Source of the DNA: Tessaracoccus oleiagri
Lineage (GTDB): Bacteria; Actinomycetota; Actinomycetes; Propionibacteriales; Propionibacteriaceae
Length of the DNA: 59,181 bases
Assembly (NCBI RefSeq): GCF_900103275.1
Contig: NZ_FNGP01000007.1
Coordinates: 1 to 59,181, forward strand
Direction of reading: 5' to 3'
Shown: in pieces, positions 27,001-37,254 of the stretch
Position numbering within the stretch: the stretch's first letter is position 1
How the letters are laid out: each line of letters starts with the position of its first letter
Program-made: the position numbers and the translations under genes
The notes under the pieces: model-generated
Told to the model about the DNA's origin: nothing
The model's database searches: none
The model's input: the letters and a program-made list of their open reading frames with translations, nothing else

Positions 27001-27460
27001 CTCGTCGGTGGTGTTCTCGGCGCTGACCGCGGCGGTGCTCACCGGCGTGCCGCAGCTGGACGTGACGTTCCTGGCGTTCAACACCCAGGTGATGGACCTC
27101 ACCGGGCACGTCGACGACCCGCTGTCGCTGCTGCTGGAGGTGTCGATCGGCGGCGGCACCGACATCGCCGGCGCCATGCACGTCGCCCGCAGCCGGGTGC
27201 GGGTCCCGTCGCGGACGCTGTGCGTGCTGGTGTCGGACTTCGAGGAGTACGCGGCGGTGGGCGAGCTGCTCGGGGAGGTCGACGCGATGCACGCCGCCGG
27301 CGTGCACCTGATGGGCTGCGCGGCGCTGGACGACTCCGGCGACGGCGCCTACAACGTCGGCGTGGCGCAGCAGCTCGCGGGCGTCGGGATGCGGGTGGCG
27401 GCCGTCACGCCGCTCGACCTCGCGCGCTGGGTGGGGCGGGTGATCCGCGGTGAACATTGA
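24065..27460 (+). CDS. DUF5682-VWA fusion (YehM-like plus YehP-like)
   Basis: A 1,131-residue product. Residues 1 to about 765 start AVHLVGVRHHSPALA, the signature of the DUF5682/YehM family, and continue with RAVAVVGAFHAPVL. From about residue 767 (ERWRLILAQERES) it changes into the YehP type, ending in a VWA domain. The MIDAS motif is complete: DVSGSMS at 973-979, Thr1032 in GGGTDIAG, and Asp1058 in LVSDFEE. In E. coli the two parts are separate proteins of about 760 and 380 residues, so the summed size matches a clean fusion. The GTG start overlaps the MoxR stop. The VWA domain is the expected partner of the MoxR ring. Confidence 0.87.
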   Translation: MTGDPRAAVEALAACEAVHLVGVRHHSPALAAAMPSLLEAAAPEVLAIELPAEARGWLHWLTEPDAIAPLALAFDGPRGLAFYPFADFSPELAALRWARSARVPVACIDLPLADAGSSESEAREAQPRWRRALAARARAEEFDGDETWDRLVEAPAPGSTPEAVRRAALAHGWAGREAVGEIDGHTLRREAWMRACLAALGGRRAVAVVGAFHAPVLSGAGSDPFAAGDLRGWAPLDWEDPVGDDDRAGCLVPYTFAQLDSRSGYPAGIRDPEWQQAVVEADGDPAAIRSAATRMVTRVVRELRRGGHPAGPAEAAETVRVALDLAALRGLAAPSRREILEAVSSVLGQGALSGRSRALAGALETVLVGARAGRVATGTPRSPLRETLQAELRAARLPAEGRHAVSLAPLREPDLTKHVLLRRLEVGGIAYGERESVARTRGAEAVLERWQVAWTAATDASIELSAVKGLTAEQLATTSLLTRPLDDVDAHARLLADAADCGLPDVAAHALDAARALPATCGFGDAVRLGVLLDDVARARLPGATLLADDLRARAGELEGEFTSAALRELQGIRGSDDEADAVALGSFVAMAGHLELGLEHALREVLEDGSPLMQGGAAGLVGALGARVASWLDLPEHRVLRRRLVGLLLVAGWELDSSPAMVALVERVAEIDDEEFVRVLPSLRGGFEVLGAARRRALLTELGHRYGQSAGALVLPPEETLAVVAHDRSARERLAALGLGPAQGAVAPVVGTAVAEGASSEGVRVYPVPERWRLILAQERESLSPAGERLGNCLDGLYGRPETDALDGSGRGAGDGPAALGVREWAAEIEAVFGQAALQEILGEAAAAGRGEVLELLDPARVRPSVDLLTTALLLAGSLSEARLARLRPLVRRLVAQLAEQLAVRLRPALTGLASARPTRRAVGPLDLAATIRRNLRHVVLLDGRPQVVPAAPVFRQPQAKASDWHLIVVVDVSGSMSSSVVFSALTAAVLTGVPQLDVTFLAFNTQVMDLTGHVDDPLSLLLEVSIGGGTDIAGAMHVARSRVRVPSRTLCVLVSDFEEYAAVGELLGEVDAMHAAGVHLMGCAALDDSGDGAYNVGVAQQLAGVGMRVAAVTPLDLARWVGRVIRGEH

Positions 27461-28943
27461 TCCCGCCGTCGTCGCCGCGATCGTCGACGCGCTGCCGCCT
27501 CGGCTGCGGGGCCGGCTCGACGCGCTCGTGGCGGAGGGCGTGCGGGTGGAGGGGCGCGGCGTCGCGCTCGGCAACGCGACGGTGACGATCGCTCCCGTGG
27601 AGACCGTGACGGATCCGGAGCAGATCACCTGCGACTGCCTCCTCGCGCCGCGCTGCACCCACCGTGCCGCCGTCGCGCTCAGCTTGCCGGTCGACGACGC
27701 GGCTCCGGTCTCCTTGGGCGCGGCGGCACTGGCGGGCGACGTCGTGCGGCTCACGGCCGAGCAGCGGGCGGTCGTCGACGAGACGTGGCGCAACCTCGGC
27801 CAACTGCTGCAGGTCGGGATGGTCCGGATGCCGGCGACCCTGCGGTCGCACCTCACCGCCGACCTCCACCGCATGCGGGTCCACGGCCTCGTCGTGGCCG
27901 AGCGCGGGCTCACCGGGTTGCTGGGCGACGGCGGGGTCGCGGCCGCCTCGTCGCTCCTGTTCAACCTGTGGCAGCTGCGCCGCGCCGACGAGGTGCCCGC
28001 CGACGTGCTGGGCCGGTGGCGGCGGGCGTACGGCGACGTGGGCGGGCTGAGCCTGCGCCCGCTGGTGGCCGAGCCGGTGCTGACCGCGTCGCTCTTCGCC
28101 GGCGTGCAGGTGAGTTTCGTGGACGCCGACGGCGAGGCCTGGCACATCTCGCGGGTGCTGCCGGGCGGCGCCGGCGACGTGGCGGTGCGCTACCACGGCC
28201 CCTCGGACTGGGCCGGGCTGGCCGCGTCGCCGCGGGAGTTGTCGCGGCACGGGCTGGTGGTCTCCGGTGCGACGGCGAGCCCGGACGGCCGGTTGGGCGG
28301 CGGGCGGAAGGTGCGAGCGGCGCTCACCGATGCCGGATCCCTGTGGCAGGCGGTGCCCGAGGGGCATCACGTGATCACCGGGCGGATCGAGGGCGGCGGC
28401 CGGTCTGAGCTCGTCGTGGCCGGTTCACGGTTGTTCCTGGGCGACGTGGCCGCCCGGCTCGGTGCCGGGCCGGGGCTGGAGTTGCTCGCGCGCACGCGAG
28501 CGGAGGTCGCCTGCCTGGCTCGGGGAGAGCAGTTGCTCGGGGTGCGCTTCCTGGACGACGTGGTGCGGCCCCCCGAGGAACTGGGCGGCGTCTGGTGGCC
28601 GGGGCTGGACCGGGTGTCGCTCGACTGGGTCGGGGAGCTGCCCCCGGCTCCGCCCGACGAGCCGCCGCCCGCGCCGGACCAGTGGACCGCCACGCCCCCC
28701 AGCGTGGCGCTCGTCGTCGGCCGCTGGCTGGAGCGGGTGCTGCGCGGCGGGGCGGTCGTGCTGCAGGGCGATTCAATCCGAGCGGACGTCGCGTGGCTGG
28801 ACCGGGCGGGGGCCGGGTTCGCGGCCGAGCTGTTGGAGCGCTTGCGTTGCGCGCCGCAGGAGGGTGCCCGCCGCTTCGACGGCACCTGGGAGCCCGATCC
28901 GGAGGCCCTCGCCCTCGCCTGGCTCGCCCTCGCGCTCTATTGA
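27450..28943 (+). CDS. SWIM zinc-finger protein (YehQ-like)
   Basis: A 497-residue protein starting at GTG 27450, overlapping the end of the VWA gene by 11 bp. Near the N-terminus the residues Cys61, Cys63, Cys69 and His71 (TCDCLLAPRCTH) form a SWIM-type CxCxnCxH zinc site, a fold that binds DNA or protein. The remaining 400 residues are mixed helix and strand with no known catalytic motif. As the last gene of the locus it matches YehQ in E. coli. In related loci SWIM proteins accompany MoxR-VWA pairs, so I infer a recognition subunit. The gap after it (28944-29202) holds only weak promoter-like bases. Confidence 0.82.
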   Translation: MNIDPAVVAAIVDALPPRLRGRLDALVAEGVRVEGRGVALGNATVTIAPVETVTDPEQITCDCLLAPRCTHRAAVALSLPVDDAAPVSLGAAALAGDVVRLTAEQRAVVDETWRNLGQLLQVGMVRMPATLRSHLTADLHRMRVHGLVVAERGLTGLLGDGGVAAASSLLFNLWQLRRADEVPADVLGRWRRAYGDVGGLSLRPLVAEPVLTASLFAGVQVSFVDADGEAWHISRVLPGGAGDVAVRYHGPSDWAGLAASPRELSRHGLVVSGATASPDGRLGGGRKVRAALTDAGSLWQAVPEGHHVITGRIEGGGRSELVVAGSRLFLGDVAARLGAGPGLELLARTRAEVACLARGEQLLGVRFLDDVVRPPEELGGVWWPGLDRVSLDWVGELPPAPPDEPPPAPDQWTATPPSVALVVGRWLERVLRGGAVVLQGDSIRADVAWLDRAGAGFAAELLERLRCAPQEGARRFDGTWEPDPEALALAWLALALY

Positions 28944-29202
28944 GGTCAAGTCACAGTGTCCCTCGGCCTTCACCGGCAGCGCACGTTGACCTTCTCAACT
29001 GAACCAGACCCCAAGTGATCGCTTCGTTGCCTTCCACACGGCGCCAGCAGCCCTGGATAGCGATCCGACCCTTCAATGAGTTTCACCGGTCCCATTGGCG
29101 GAATGCCGTCTTGCACGTCGCAACGTTGACGTACAGCGCCTCGACCGCTTGGAAACGCTATAGGCTCCTGCCAACCATTGGCAGTACGGAGAGGTACTCG
29201 GC

Positions 29203-31752
29203 ATGCAAGAAACCGACCTAGAGATCACGTCTGCAGTAGACGAGATACTGAGCACACGCAAACAACTCCTGCCTCGGGTGGTGGAGCAGAGCGACCGCGT
29301 GCTGATCCGTACGCAAGCCGTGAACCGAGCGACCGTGCAACTGAAGAACCTGCTGAACCTCGAGCGCGATCCTGAGTCGCGCCAACGTATCCACGAGATC
29401 GCCGAGGATCTCGGGGCTCTCAAAACCGCACTAGATCGCCGGAGCCGCAGCCTAGAGACCCTGACCACGAGGTTCTCACGGGAAACACTCAATATAGGTG
29501 TCTCAGGAGAAGCACGCGTAGGTAAGTCCACAACACTGCAACGCTTCTCTGGTCTCACCGATGTCGCGGTACCCACCGGAGATGGACTTCCGGTTACAGC
29601 AGTCCGCTCCGAGATCTACAACAGCTCCGAAGAGTTCGCAGAAGTCACATTCCGGGACCAACAAGCGTTCTTTACACAATACGTCCGACCGCTTTTGGAA
29701 TCGGTCAATTCTCTATTGAAAACTCCAATCACTGCCGACTCACTCACCAGCTTCCTAGCGACCGATCTGCCACAGCACCTTGGCAACAACGTAGACTCAA
29801 TCGCCAGCGATTCGCTATCGCGTCTGCGCGAGGTCCAACGAGCGAAGGATACTTACCTCTCCCTCCTGACCGGCCAGAAACAGCGCGTTCCACTTCAGGA
29901 CCTTCGCAAGTTCGTGGCATATCCGACAAATGAGGAGGTACGAGAGGAAGAGAGCGGTCGACAGCCTGCGTCGCGCGCTTATCTCGCAGTCCAGTCGGTG
30001 AAGATCCACACTCCATTCCCACGTCTTCTTGGCGCGAAGATAGGACTAGTAGACCTCCCCGGCCTGGGCGAAATCAACACTTCGATTGCTGACATGCATC
30101 TTCAAGGCCTAGAAGATAACATCGATCAGATCTTCACGATAATGAGGCCTACCGAGTCTGAGGGGTTCGTTAAACAAGGAATTGCGAGCAATATTGATCA
30201 TCTACGACGGATTCAGCCAGCAATCCAAAGGCGTAGCGACTTCATCACGGCAGGTATAAATGTTTATGAGGGATTGAGTGAGACCGTCGAGTCCTTGAGG
30301 AGTGATTTCGAGAGGAAAATCAACGGTGCCCAGCAGTCCGACCGCATTCAGGTCCTGACCTACTGTGCTGCAGAAACGAACTCGACAGCTGAGGTGCTGG
30401 TCAAACTGCTCGGGAAAATCGCCCAGAGACTAAGGCGAATGGATCTAGAAGTCTTCGAAGCTGCTACCGGCCCGAATGAAGAAGCGGACATTTCGGTGTC
30501 ACTCCAGCAGGCAATTCGAGGTGTCGCCGACCTCGCTCGACGATTGCCACTACCGGACCGCCAACTGAACGATCAGATAAACCAAATCTGCGCGTCCATT
30601 GTCCACGAGTACAATGTCTACGAAGCTAGCCTCTCTGAAGAGGTGGGCATCAAGAGTGACTGGCATACCGAATTTGAACAGCGAGTGAATCAGATCAACG
30701 AGGAGGTGGAGCGCCGCTTGGATGACGGCTTCTTCCTCGGGAAAGAGTTATGGCAGGCCTCGGCGCACGGGCGGAAGGATTACTATAATTGGTATCGCGA
30801 CGAATGCATGCGGATCCGGCGCGAACTGATTGCCGCATACAGCACGCTTGACACATTCTACGAGGATCGAGTTGGCAACTTTAAGATTGACTGCATCGAA
30901 ATCTTACTCAAGAATACACACGGGATGCGGCATGTATTCGATTTCCGCACAAACGAGGATCCCGACTCCCGGCTTGACAAGATCTCCCGCAAGCTGGCCG
31001 CTACTGTTCCGGATCCGGACATGGAGTCGGCTTTAGCGCTCCTCAAAGCCGTTCATTTTAGTTTTCGGAACAATGTTTTTCTACAGATATCCAAACACCT
31101 GCAGGACCTATCCAATCCCCCGGAAACATGGGGCCACGACAACGTTCGATTGACCTTGGGGAGCGTTGGAGATATAGACACGAAAATTGAACGACTCTCC
31201 GGCTACCTATCTCGCGCCTCGACTGGAGCAAACAAGGATGTGCGAAACGCCCTACTGAAGAACGATGACAGGTTTCACGAGTATCTTTCGGTGTGCGTTT
31301 CATTTTTCAATGACTATCTCTTTCGCAAAGATTTCGAGAACTTCAAGCATGTCGTGATTCGCGGTCTCATCAAGGAGTACCGTGAGTTGATCCTAGGTCG
31401 TGACACCAACGAGAGCACCGACCAGAAACGAGATTTGATCGTTGCAATCAATAGCTCGTTGGAGACGGCCTCAAACGGCACACCGGACGCCGCGATGCGC
31501 GCACGTCCAAGAGTTGCGCAACCAGCACCGATGAGCAGACCAAAGCCCCTACTGGGAGAGCGACGCCTCGGGCAAGTAGTTAAGATCGTCTCCCGTGGAG
31601 CACTAGTCGATGTCGGAGGCCCACAGAATGGGCTCGTTCCCAAAAGGTCTCTACTCAGACCACTCGAAGAAGGAGCAACCATAGAAGTTGTGGTCTCACG
31701 GCTTCACGACGATGGGAAAATTACACTCGAAATGGCGGAACCGCTCCGCTGA
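29203..31752 (+). CDS. Dynamin-like GTPase with C-terminal S1 domain
   Basis: An 849-residue protein. Residues 1-95 are helical. The GTPase domain has a P-loop GEARVGKST (102-110), a VPTGDGLPVTAV switch segment (Thr132 as G2 candidate) and DLPGLG (284-289) as G3. The usual NKxD G4 motif is not visible; FITAGINVY stands near its place. A long helical region follows, as in bacterial dynamins. Residues 783-849 (GQVVKIVSRGALVDVGG, NGLVPKRSLL) form an S1 RNA-binding domain. The ATG follows GGAGAGG. GC is clearly lower than both flanks, so the gene looks acquired. It stands alone between the yeh-type locus and purD. A role in RNA-linked stress or phage defence is speculation. Confidence 0.85.
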   Translation: MQETDLEITSAVDEILSTRKQLLPRVVEQSDRVLIRTQAVNRATVQLKNLLNLERDPESRQRIHEIAEDLGALKTALDRRSRSLETLTTRFSRETLNIGVSGEARVGKSTTLQRFSGLTDVAVPTGDGLPVTAVRSEIYNSSEEFAEVTFRDQQAFFTQYVRPLLESVNSLLKTPITADSLTSFLATDLPQHLGNNVDSIASDSLSRLREVQRAKDTYLSLLTGQKQRVPLQDLRKFVAYPTNEEVREEESGRQPASRAYLAVQSVKIHTPFPRLLGAKIGLVDLPGLGEINTSIADMHLQGLEDNIDQIFTIMRPTESEGFVKQGIASNIDHLRRIQPAIQRRSDFITAGINVYEGLSETVESLRSDFERKINGAQQSDRIQVLTYCAAETNSTAEVLVKLLGKIAQRLRRMDLEVFEAATGPNEEADISVSLQQAIRGVADLARRLPLPDRQLNDQINQICASIVHEYNVYEASLSEEVGIKSDWHTEFEQRVNQINEEVERRLDDGFFLGKELWQASAHGRKDYYNWYRDECMRIRRELIAAYSTLDTFYEDRVGNFKIDCIEILLKNTHGMRHVFDFRTNEDPDSRLDKISRKLAATVPDPDMESALALLKAVHFSFRNNVFLQISKHLQDLSNPPETWGHDNVRLTLGSVGDIDTKIERLSGYLSRASTGANKDVRNALLKNDDRFHEYLSVCVSFFNDYLFRKDFENFKHVVIRGLIKEYRELILGRDTNESTDQKRDLIVAINSSLETASNGTPDAAMRARPRVAQPAPMSRPKPLLGERRLGQVVKIVSRGALVDVGGPQNGLVPKRSLLRPLEEGATIEVVVSRLHDDGKITLEMAEPLR

Positions 31753-31839
31753 CAACTGGTTTTCAACCATAGAGGGATGGGACATAGGCGCCTAGTAACT
31801 GCCTAGCCACCGAAGGAGCGCAACAGCGGGCCTGCACAG

Positions 31840-33066
31840 CTAGTGCGGGATGCCGATGTCGGTGCGGTGGAAGCCCTGGGCGAAGTCGATCTTCGCGAGG
31901 TGGCCATAGGCGGCGGCGCGCGCGGCCTCGAGGTCCGCTCCCCTGCCGACGGTGCCGAGCACCCGGCCGCCGGCCGCGACGAGGTGGTCCCCGTCGAGCG
32001 CGGTCCCGGCCTGGAGCACGTAGGCGCCCTCGGTGTCGGGCGGGAGGACGATGTGGCAGCCCTTTGCCGGAACGTCGGGGTAACCCTCGGCCGCGGAGAC
32101 CACGACGACGGCGGCCCCGTCGTGCCACTCCAGCGGCGGCAGCGAGGCGAGCTCGCCACGGGCGGCGGCGCGCAGCACCCCGGCTAGCGGGGTCTTGAGC
32201 AACGAGAGGACGGCCTGGGTCTCGGGGTCGCCGAAGCGGACGTTGAACTCCACCACCCGGGTGCCCTTCGACGTGAGCGCGAGCCCGACGTACAGCAGCC
32301 CGACGAACGGGGTGCCGCGGGCGGCCATGGCGTCGAGGGTGGGCTGCACCACGTCGCGCATCACCTCGTCGACCAGGCCCTCGGGCGCCCACGGGAGCGG
32401 CGCGTAGGCGCCCATGCCGCCGGTGTTGGGGCCGGCGTCGCCGTCGCCGACGCGCTTGAAGTCCTGCGCCGGCATGAGCGGGAGGGCGGTGGCACCGTCG
32501 CAGATGGCGAACAGCGAGACCTCGGGCCCGTCGAGGAACTCCTCGATGACCACCCGGCTGCAGGAATCGGCGTGGGCGAGCGCGGCGTCGCGGTCGGGGG
32601 TGACGACGACGCCCTTGCCGGCGGCGAGCCCGTCGTCCTTGACCACGTAGGTGGGGCCGAACTCGTCGAGCGCGGCGGCGGCCTCCTCGGTGGTGGTGCA
32701 GACGCGGCAGTCGGCGGTGGGGACGCCGGCCTCGCGCATCACGTCCTTCGCGAACGCCTTCGACCCCTCCAGCACGGCGGCCTCGGCGGATGGGCCGAAC
32801 ACGTCGATCCCGGCCGCGCGCAGGGCGTCCGCGACGCCGGCGACGAGCGGCGCCTCCGGGCCGACGACCACGAGGTCGGCGCCGACCTCCCGCGCCAGCG
32901 CGACGACGGCGTCCCCGTCGAGCACATCGATGGTGTGCAGGGTGCCGAGGGCGGCCAGGCCGGGGTTGCCGGGCGCGATGTGCAATTCGGTGACCTGGGG
33001 ATCGGCGACGAGCGCGCGGCCGAGGGCGTGCTCGCGCCCGCCGGAGCCGAGGAGGAGGATCTTCAC
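31840..33066 (-). CDS. purD: Phosphoribosylamine-glycine ligase
   Basis: A 408-residue ATP-grasp enzyme of purine synthesis that joins glycine to 5-phosphoribosylamine (GAR synthetase). Diagnostic segments are KILLLGSGGREHALG at the start, VVVGPEAPLVAG, GLAAGKGVVV, PNTGGMGAYAP, and FNVRFGDPETQ. I chose the GTG at 33066 because the family starts exactly there and because it overlaps the stop of the upstream DUF6767-like gene (GTGA); upstream codons in the frame are shadows. It ends the purA operon and is convergent with the dynamin-S1 gene. Length is normal. Confidence 0.96.
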   Translation of the reverse strand: MKILLLGSGGREHALGRALVADPQVTELHIAPGNPGLAALGTLHTIDVLDGDAVVALAREVGADLVVVGPEAPLVAGVADALRAAGIDVFGPSAEAAVLEGSKAFAKDVMREAGVPTADCRVCTTTEEAAAALDEFGPTYVVKDDGLAAGKGVVVTPDRDAALAHADSCSRVVIEEFLDGPEVSLFAICDGATALPLMPAQDFKRVGDGDAGPNTGGMGAYAPLPWAPEGLVDEVMRDVVQPTLDAMAARGTPFVGLLYVGLALTSKGTRVVEFNVRFGDPETQAVLSLLKTPLAGVLRAAARGELASLPPLEWHDGAAVVVVSAAEGYPDVPAKGCHIVLPPDTEGAYVLQAGTALDGDHLVAAGGRVLGTVGRGADLEAARAAAYGHLAKIDFAQGFHRTDIGIPH

Positions 33067-33245
33067 GACGCAGATTGTAGTGCGCGCCACTCGGCCTTCT
33101 TGGCCTGCAGCATTTCGCGCAGCTCGGGGTCCTCCATCACGAGGCGGACCGTCTGGCAGTCGTGGGGGCCGTTCGCGCCCGGGACGCACAGTGAGCAGGG
33201 GTCGCCTGGACGCAGCGGGCACTTGGGCTGGGCGAGCTTCGCCAT
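33063..33245 (-). CDS. Small cysteine-rich protein (DUF6767-like)
   Basis: A 60-residue protein with a tight cysteine set, KCPLRPGDPCSLCVPG followed by GPHDCQTV, then a helical tail. Four cysteines could hold a metal ion. From memory it resembles the actinobacterial DUF6767 group; no search was run. The ATG overlaps the stop of the upstream membrane protein gene (TGATG), and its stop overlaps the purD GTG start. This tight packing supports a real gene. The function is unknown; purine-pathway linkage is only positional. Confidence 0.75.
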   Translation of the reverse strand: MAKLAQPKCPLRPGDPCSLCVPGANGPHDCQTVRLVMEDPELREMLQAKKAEWRALQSAS

Positions 33246-33478
33246 CACTGACCCCCTTCCGTCTCCAGCCGATCCAGCTCGGCGTCCCGGAGGCGAGCAC
33301 GCTCGTCGGCGCGCTGGATCACGAGGCGGAAGCCGATCACCGCCAGCACGAACACGGCGCCGAGCGGGATGGCCCACCACCATCCCCAGCCGATCGATTC
33401 CTGCCACACGGCGATCACAACGGTGGCCACCATGAACACCGAGAGCAGCGTCACGAGCGTGACGACGAGCCACCGCAT
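33245..33478 (-). CDS. Small two-helix membrane protein
   Basis: A 77-residue protein with two membrane segments (about residues 4-24 and 31-52, including GWGWWWAIPLGAVFVL) and a charged C-terminal helix (QRADERARLRDAELDRLE). It begins 2 bp after the purA stop and overlaps the DUF6767-like gene by one base, so it belongs to the purA-purD operon. I do not recognise a named family, and no function can be given. Confidence 0.7.
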   Translation of the reverse strand: MRWLVVTLVTLLSVFMVATVVIAVWQESIGWGWWWAIPLGAVFVLAVIGFRLVIQRADERARLRDAELDRLETEGGQ

Positions 33479-33480
33479 CG

Positions 33481-34815
<1,335 letters not shown>

Positions 34816-34876
34816 TCAGTCTACGACCAACCGTCGGGAAACGGGCACCGGACGCTTCGCGACGGCGGGAATCGCC

Positions 34877-34913
34877 TAGGCTTGGTGCGCCGGCGTTCTA
34901 GGAGGAGGTCTCG
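34877..34913 (+). promoter_or_regulatory. Putative -10 box and very strong ribosome site of dhaK
   Basis: TAGGCT at 34877-34882 fits a -10 element. GGAGGAGGT at 34901-34909 is close to a perfect anti-Shine-Dalgarno match 4 nt before the ATG. No convincing -35 box or operator is seen. Confidence 0.4.
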
Positions 34914-35908
<995 letters not shown>

Positions 35909-35909
<1 letters not shown>

Positions 35910-36523
35910 TGATCACCACCGCCCTCGTGTCCGCGTGGATCGCCCGCTTCGGGGAGATCATCGAAGACCGCGCCGACTACCTCACCAAGCTGGACTCCCC
36001 CATCGGCGACGCCGACCACGGGGCCAACATGCTGCGCGGCATGACCGCCGCCGTGCCGGCCGCCGAGAACGCGCCGACGATCGACGCCCAGCTGAAGGCG
36101 GTGGGCATGGCGATGCTGAGCAAGGTGGGCGGCACCAGCGGACCGCTCTACGGGACGCTGTTCCTCAAGGCCGCGATGACGCTCGGCCAGCGGGCCGAGG
36201 TGGCGCCGTCGGAGTTCGCGGCGGCGCTGCGCACCGGCGCCGACGCGCTCGCCTTCCGCGGCAAGGCCGAGCCGGGCGACAAGACGATGGTCGACGCGCT
36301 CGCGCCGGCCGTCGCCGCGCTGGAGTCGCACGTCGCCGAGGACTTCGCCGCAGCCGCGGAGGCCGCCCACCGGGCCGCCGACGAGGGTCGCGCGGCGACG
36401 ACCGACATGGTCGCCAGGAAGGGCCGTGCCTCGTACCTGGGCGAGCGGTCCGTCGGGCACACCGACCCGGGGGCCACGTCGGCCACCTACCTGTTCCAGG
36501 CGCTCGCGGAGGTGTCACGATGA
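35909..36523 (+). CDS. dhaL: Dihydroxyacetone kinase ADP-binding subunit DhaL
   Basis: A 204-residue subunit holding the bound ADP that shuttles phosphate to dihydroxyacetone. The Mg-ADP-binding Asp cluster appears as SPIGDADHGANML, and GGTSGPLYGTLF and PGDKTMVDAL are further family blocks. I chose the ATG at 35909, which overlaps the dhaK stop (TGATG); a TTG at 35897 is also in frame but inside dhaK. The stop overlaps the dhaM ATG. Length is normal. Confidence 0.95.
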
Positions 36524-37224
36524 CCGTTGGAATCGTCTTGGTGTCCCACTCGCGGGCGCTCGCGGAGGCGTCGCTGGCGCTCGCCGAGGTGATGCTGTCC
36601 GACGAGCGGCCCCACGTTGCGATCGCCGCCGGCATGCCCGACGGGCGGTTCGGCACCGACGCCACGGCCGTGATGTCCGCGATCGAGCAGGTCAACTCCG
36701 GCGACGGGGTGGCCGTCTTCGCCGACCTCGGCTCGGCGCTGATGAGCGCCGAGGCCGCGATCGACCTGCTGGGTGTCGGCGACGACGTGCGGATCGTGGC
36801 GGCGCCGTTCGTCGAAGGACTGACCGCCGGGCTCATCCGGGCGGCGATGGGCGCGAACCTCGACGAGGTCGTCGAGGCGGCCGAGTCGTCGATGGACGCG
36901 AAGTTGAGCGCGCTGGGCCGGCTGCCGCAGGAGCAGGTCGGCGAGCGGCGAGGCGGCACCGAGGTGCGGCTCGTCAACGCCATCGGCCTGCACGCCCGCC
37001 CGGCGGCGCGGCTGGCGGCGCTCGCCAGCAAGTACGATGCCGAGATCACGGTCAGCTTCAGCGGCCGGGCGCCGGTGAACGCGAAGTCGACGATGAGCCT
37101 CATGGCGCTCGGCGCGAAGCTCGGCGACACCATCCTCGTCGATGCGGAGGGTCCACAGGCCGACGAGGCCCTCGACGCCGTCGTGTCGTTCATCGCGCAG
37201 GGGCTCGGCGACCCTCCCGCGTGA
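36520..37224 (+). CDS. dhaM: DhaM phosphotransfer subunit with fused HPr domain
   Basis: A 234-residue protein with two domains. Residues 1 to about 130 are the EIIA-Man-like domain with the active-site His in GIVLVSHSRALAE. Residues about 148-232 are an HPr domain with its own phospho-His in NAIGLHARPAARLAA and the regulatory-site-like serine in NAKSTMSLMALG. It passes phosphate from PEP via enzyme I to DhaL-ADP. The DhaM-HPr fusion is common in actinobacteria; the third (enzyme-I-like) domain of E. coli DhaM is absent, as usual. The ATG overlaps the dhaL stop. Confidence 0.94.
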   Translation: MTVGIVLVSHSRALAEASLALAEVMLSDERPHVAIAAGMPDGRFGTDATAVMSAIEQVNSGDGVAVFADLGSALMSAEAAIDLLGVGDDVRIVAAPFVEGLTAGLIRAAMGANLDEVVEAAESSMDAKLSALGRLPQEQVGERRGGTEVRLVNAIGLHARPAARLAALASKYDAEITVSFSGRAPVNAKSTMSLMALGAKLGDTILVDAEGPQADEALDAVVSFIAQGLGDPPA

Positions 37225-37240
37225 CGGGGCCCTCGACTAC

Positions 37241-37254
37241 TAGTCTTGGGCGCA
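37241..37254 (+). promoter_or_regulatory. Probable leaderless promoter of the DUF3151 gene
   Basis: TAGTCT at 37241-37246 ends 7 nt before the ATG at 37254, the spacing expected between a -10 box and a transcription start at or next to the start codon. No Shine-Dalgarno sequence precedes the ATG. A leaderless mRNA is therefore likely. Confidence 0.45.

Noticed and set aside
23978..28147. Minus-strand open frame of about 1,390 codons across the MoxR, VWA and SWIM genes
   Set aside because: It covers three real genes with strong motifs on the other strand and has only low-complexity Arg/Pro/His-rich text.
29015..29221. Possible 68-residue gene ahead of the dynamin-S1 gene
   Set aside because: No ribosome site, no recognisable pattern, and it runs into the start of the next gene; more likely part of the promoter region.
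31753..31839. Attachment site or direct repeat flanking the dynamin-S1 gene
   Set aside because: I compared the two flanks by eye and saw only a short TAGGCGCCTA palindrome on one side and no matching direct repeat.
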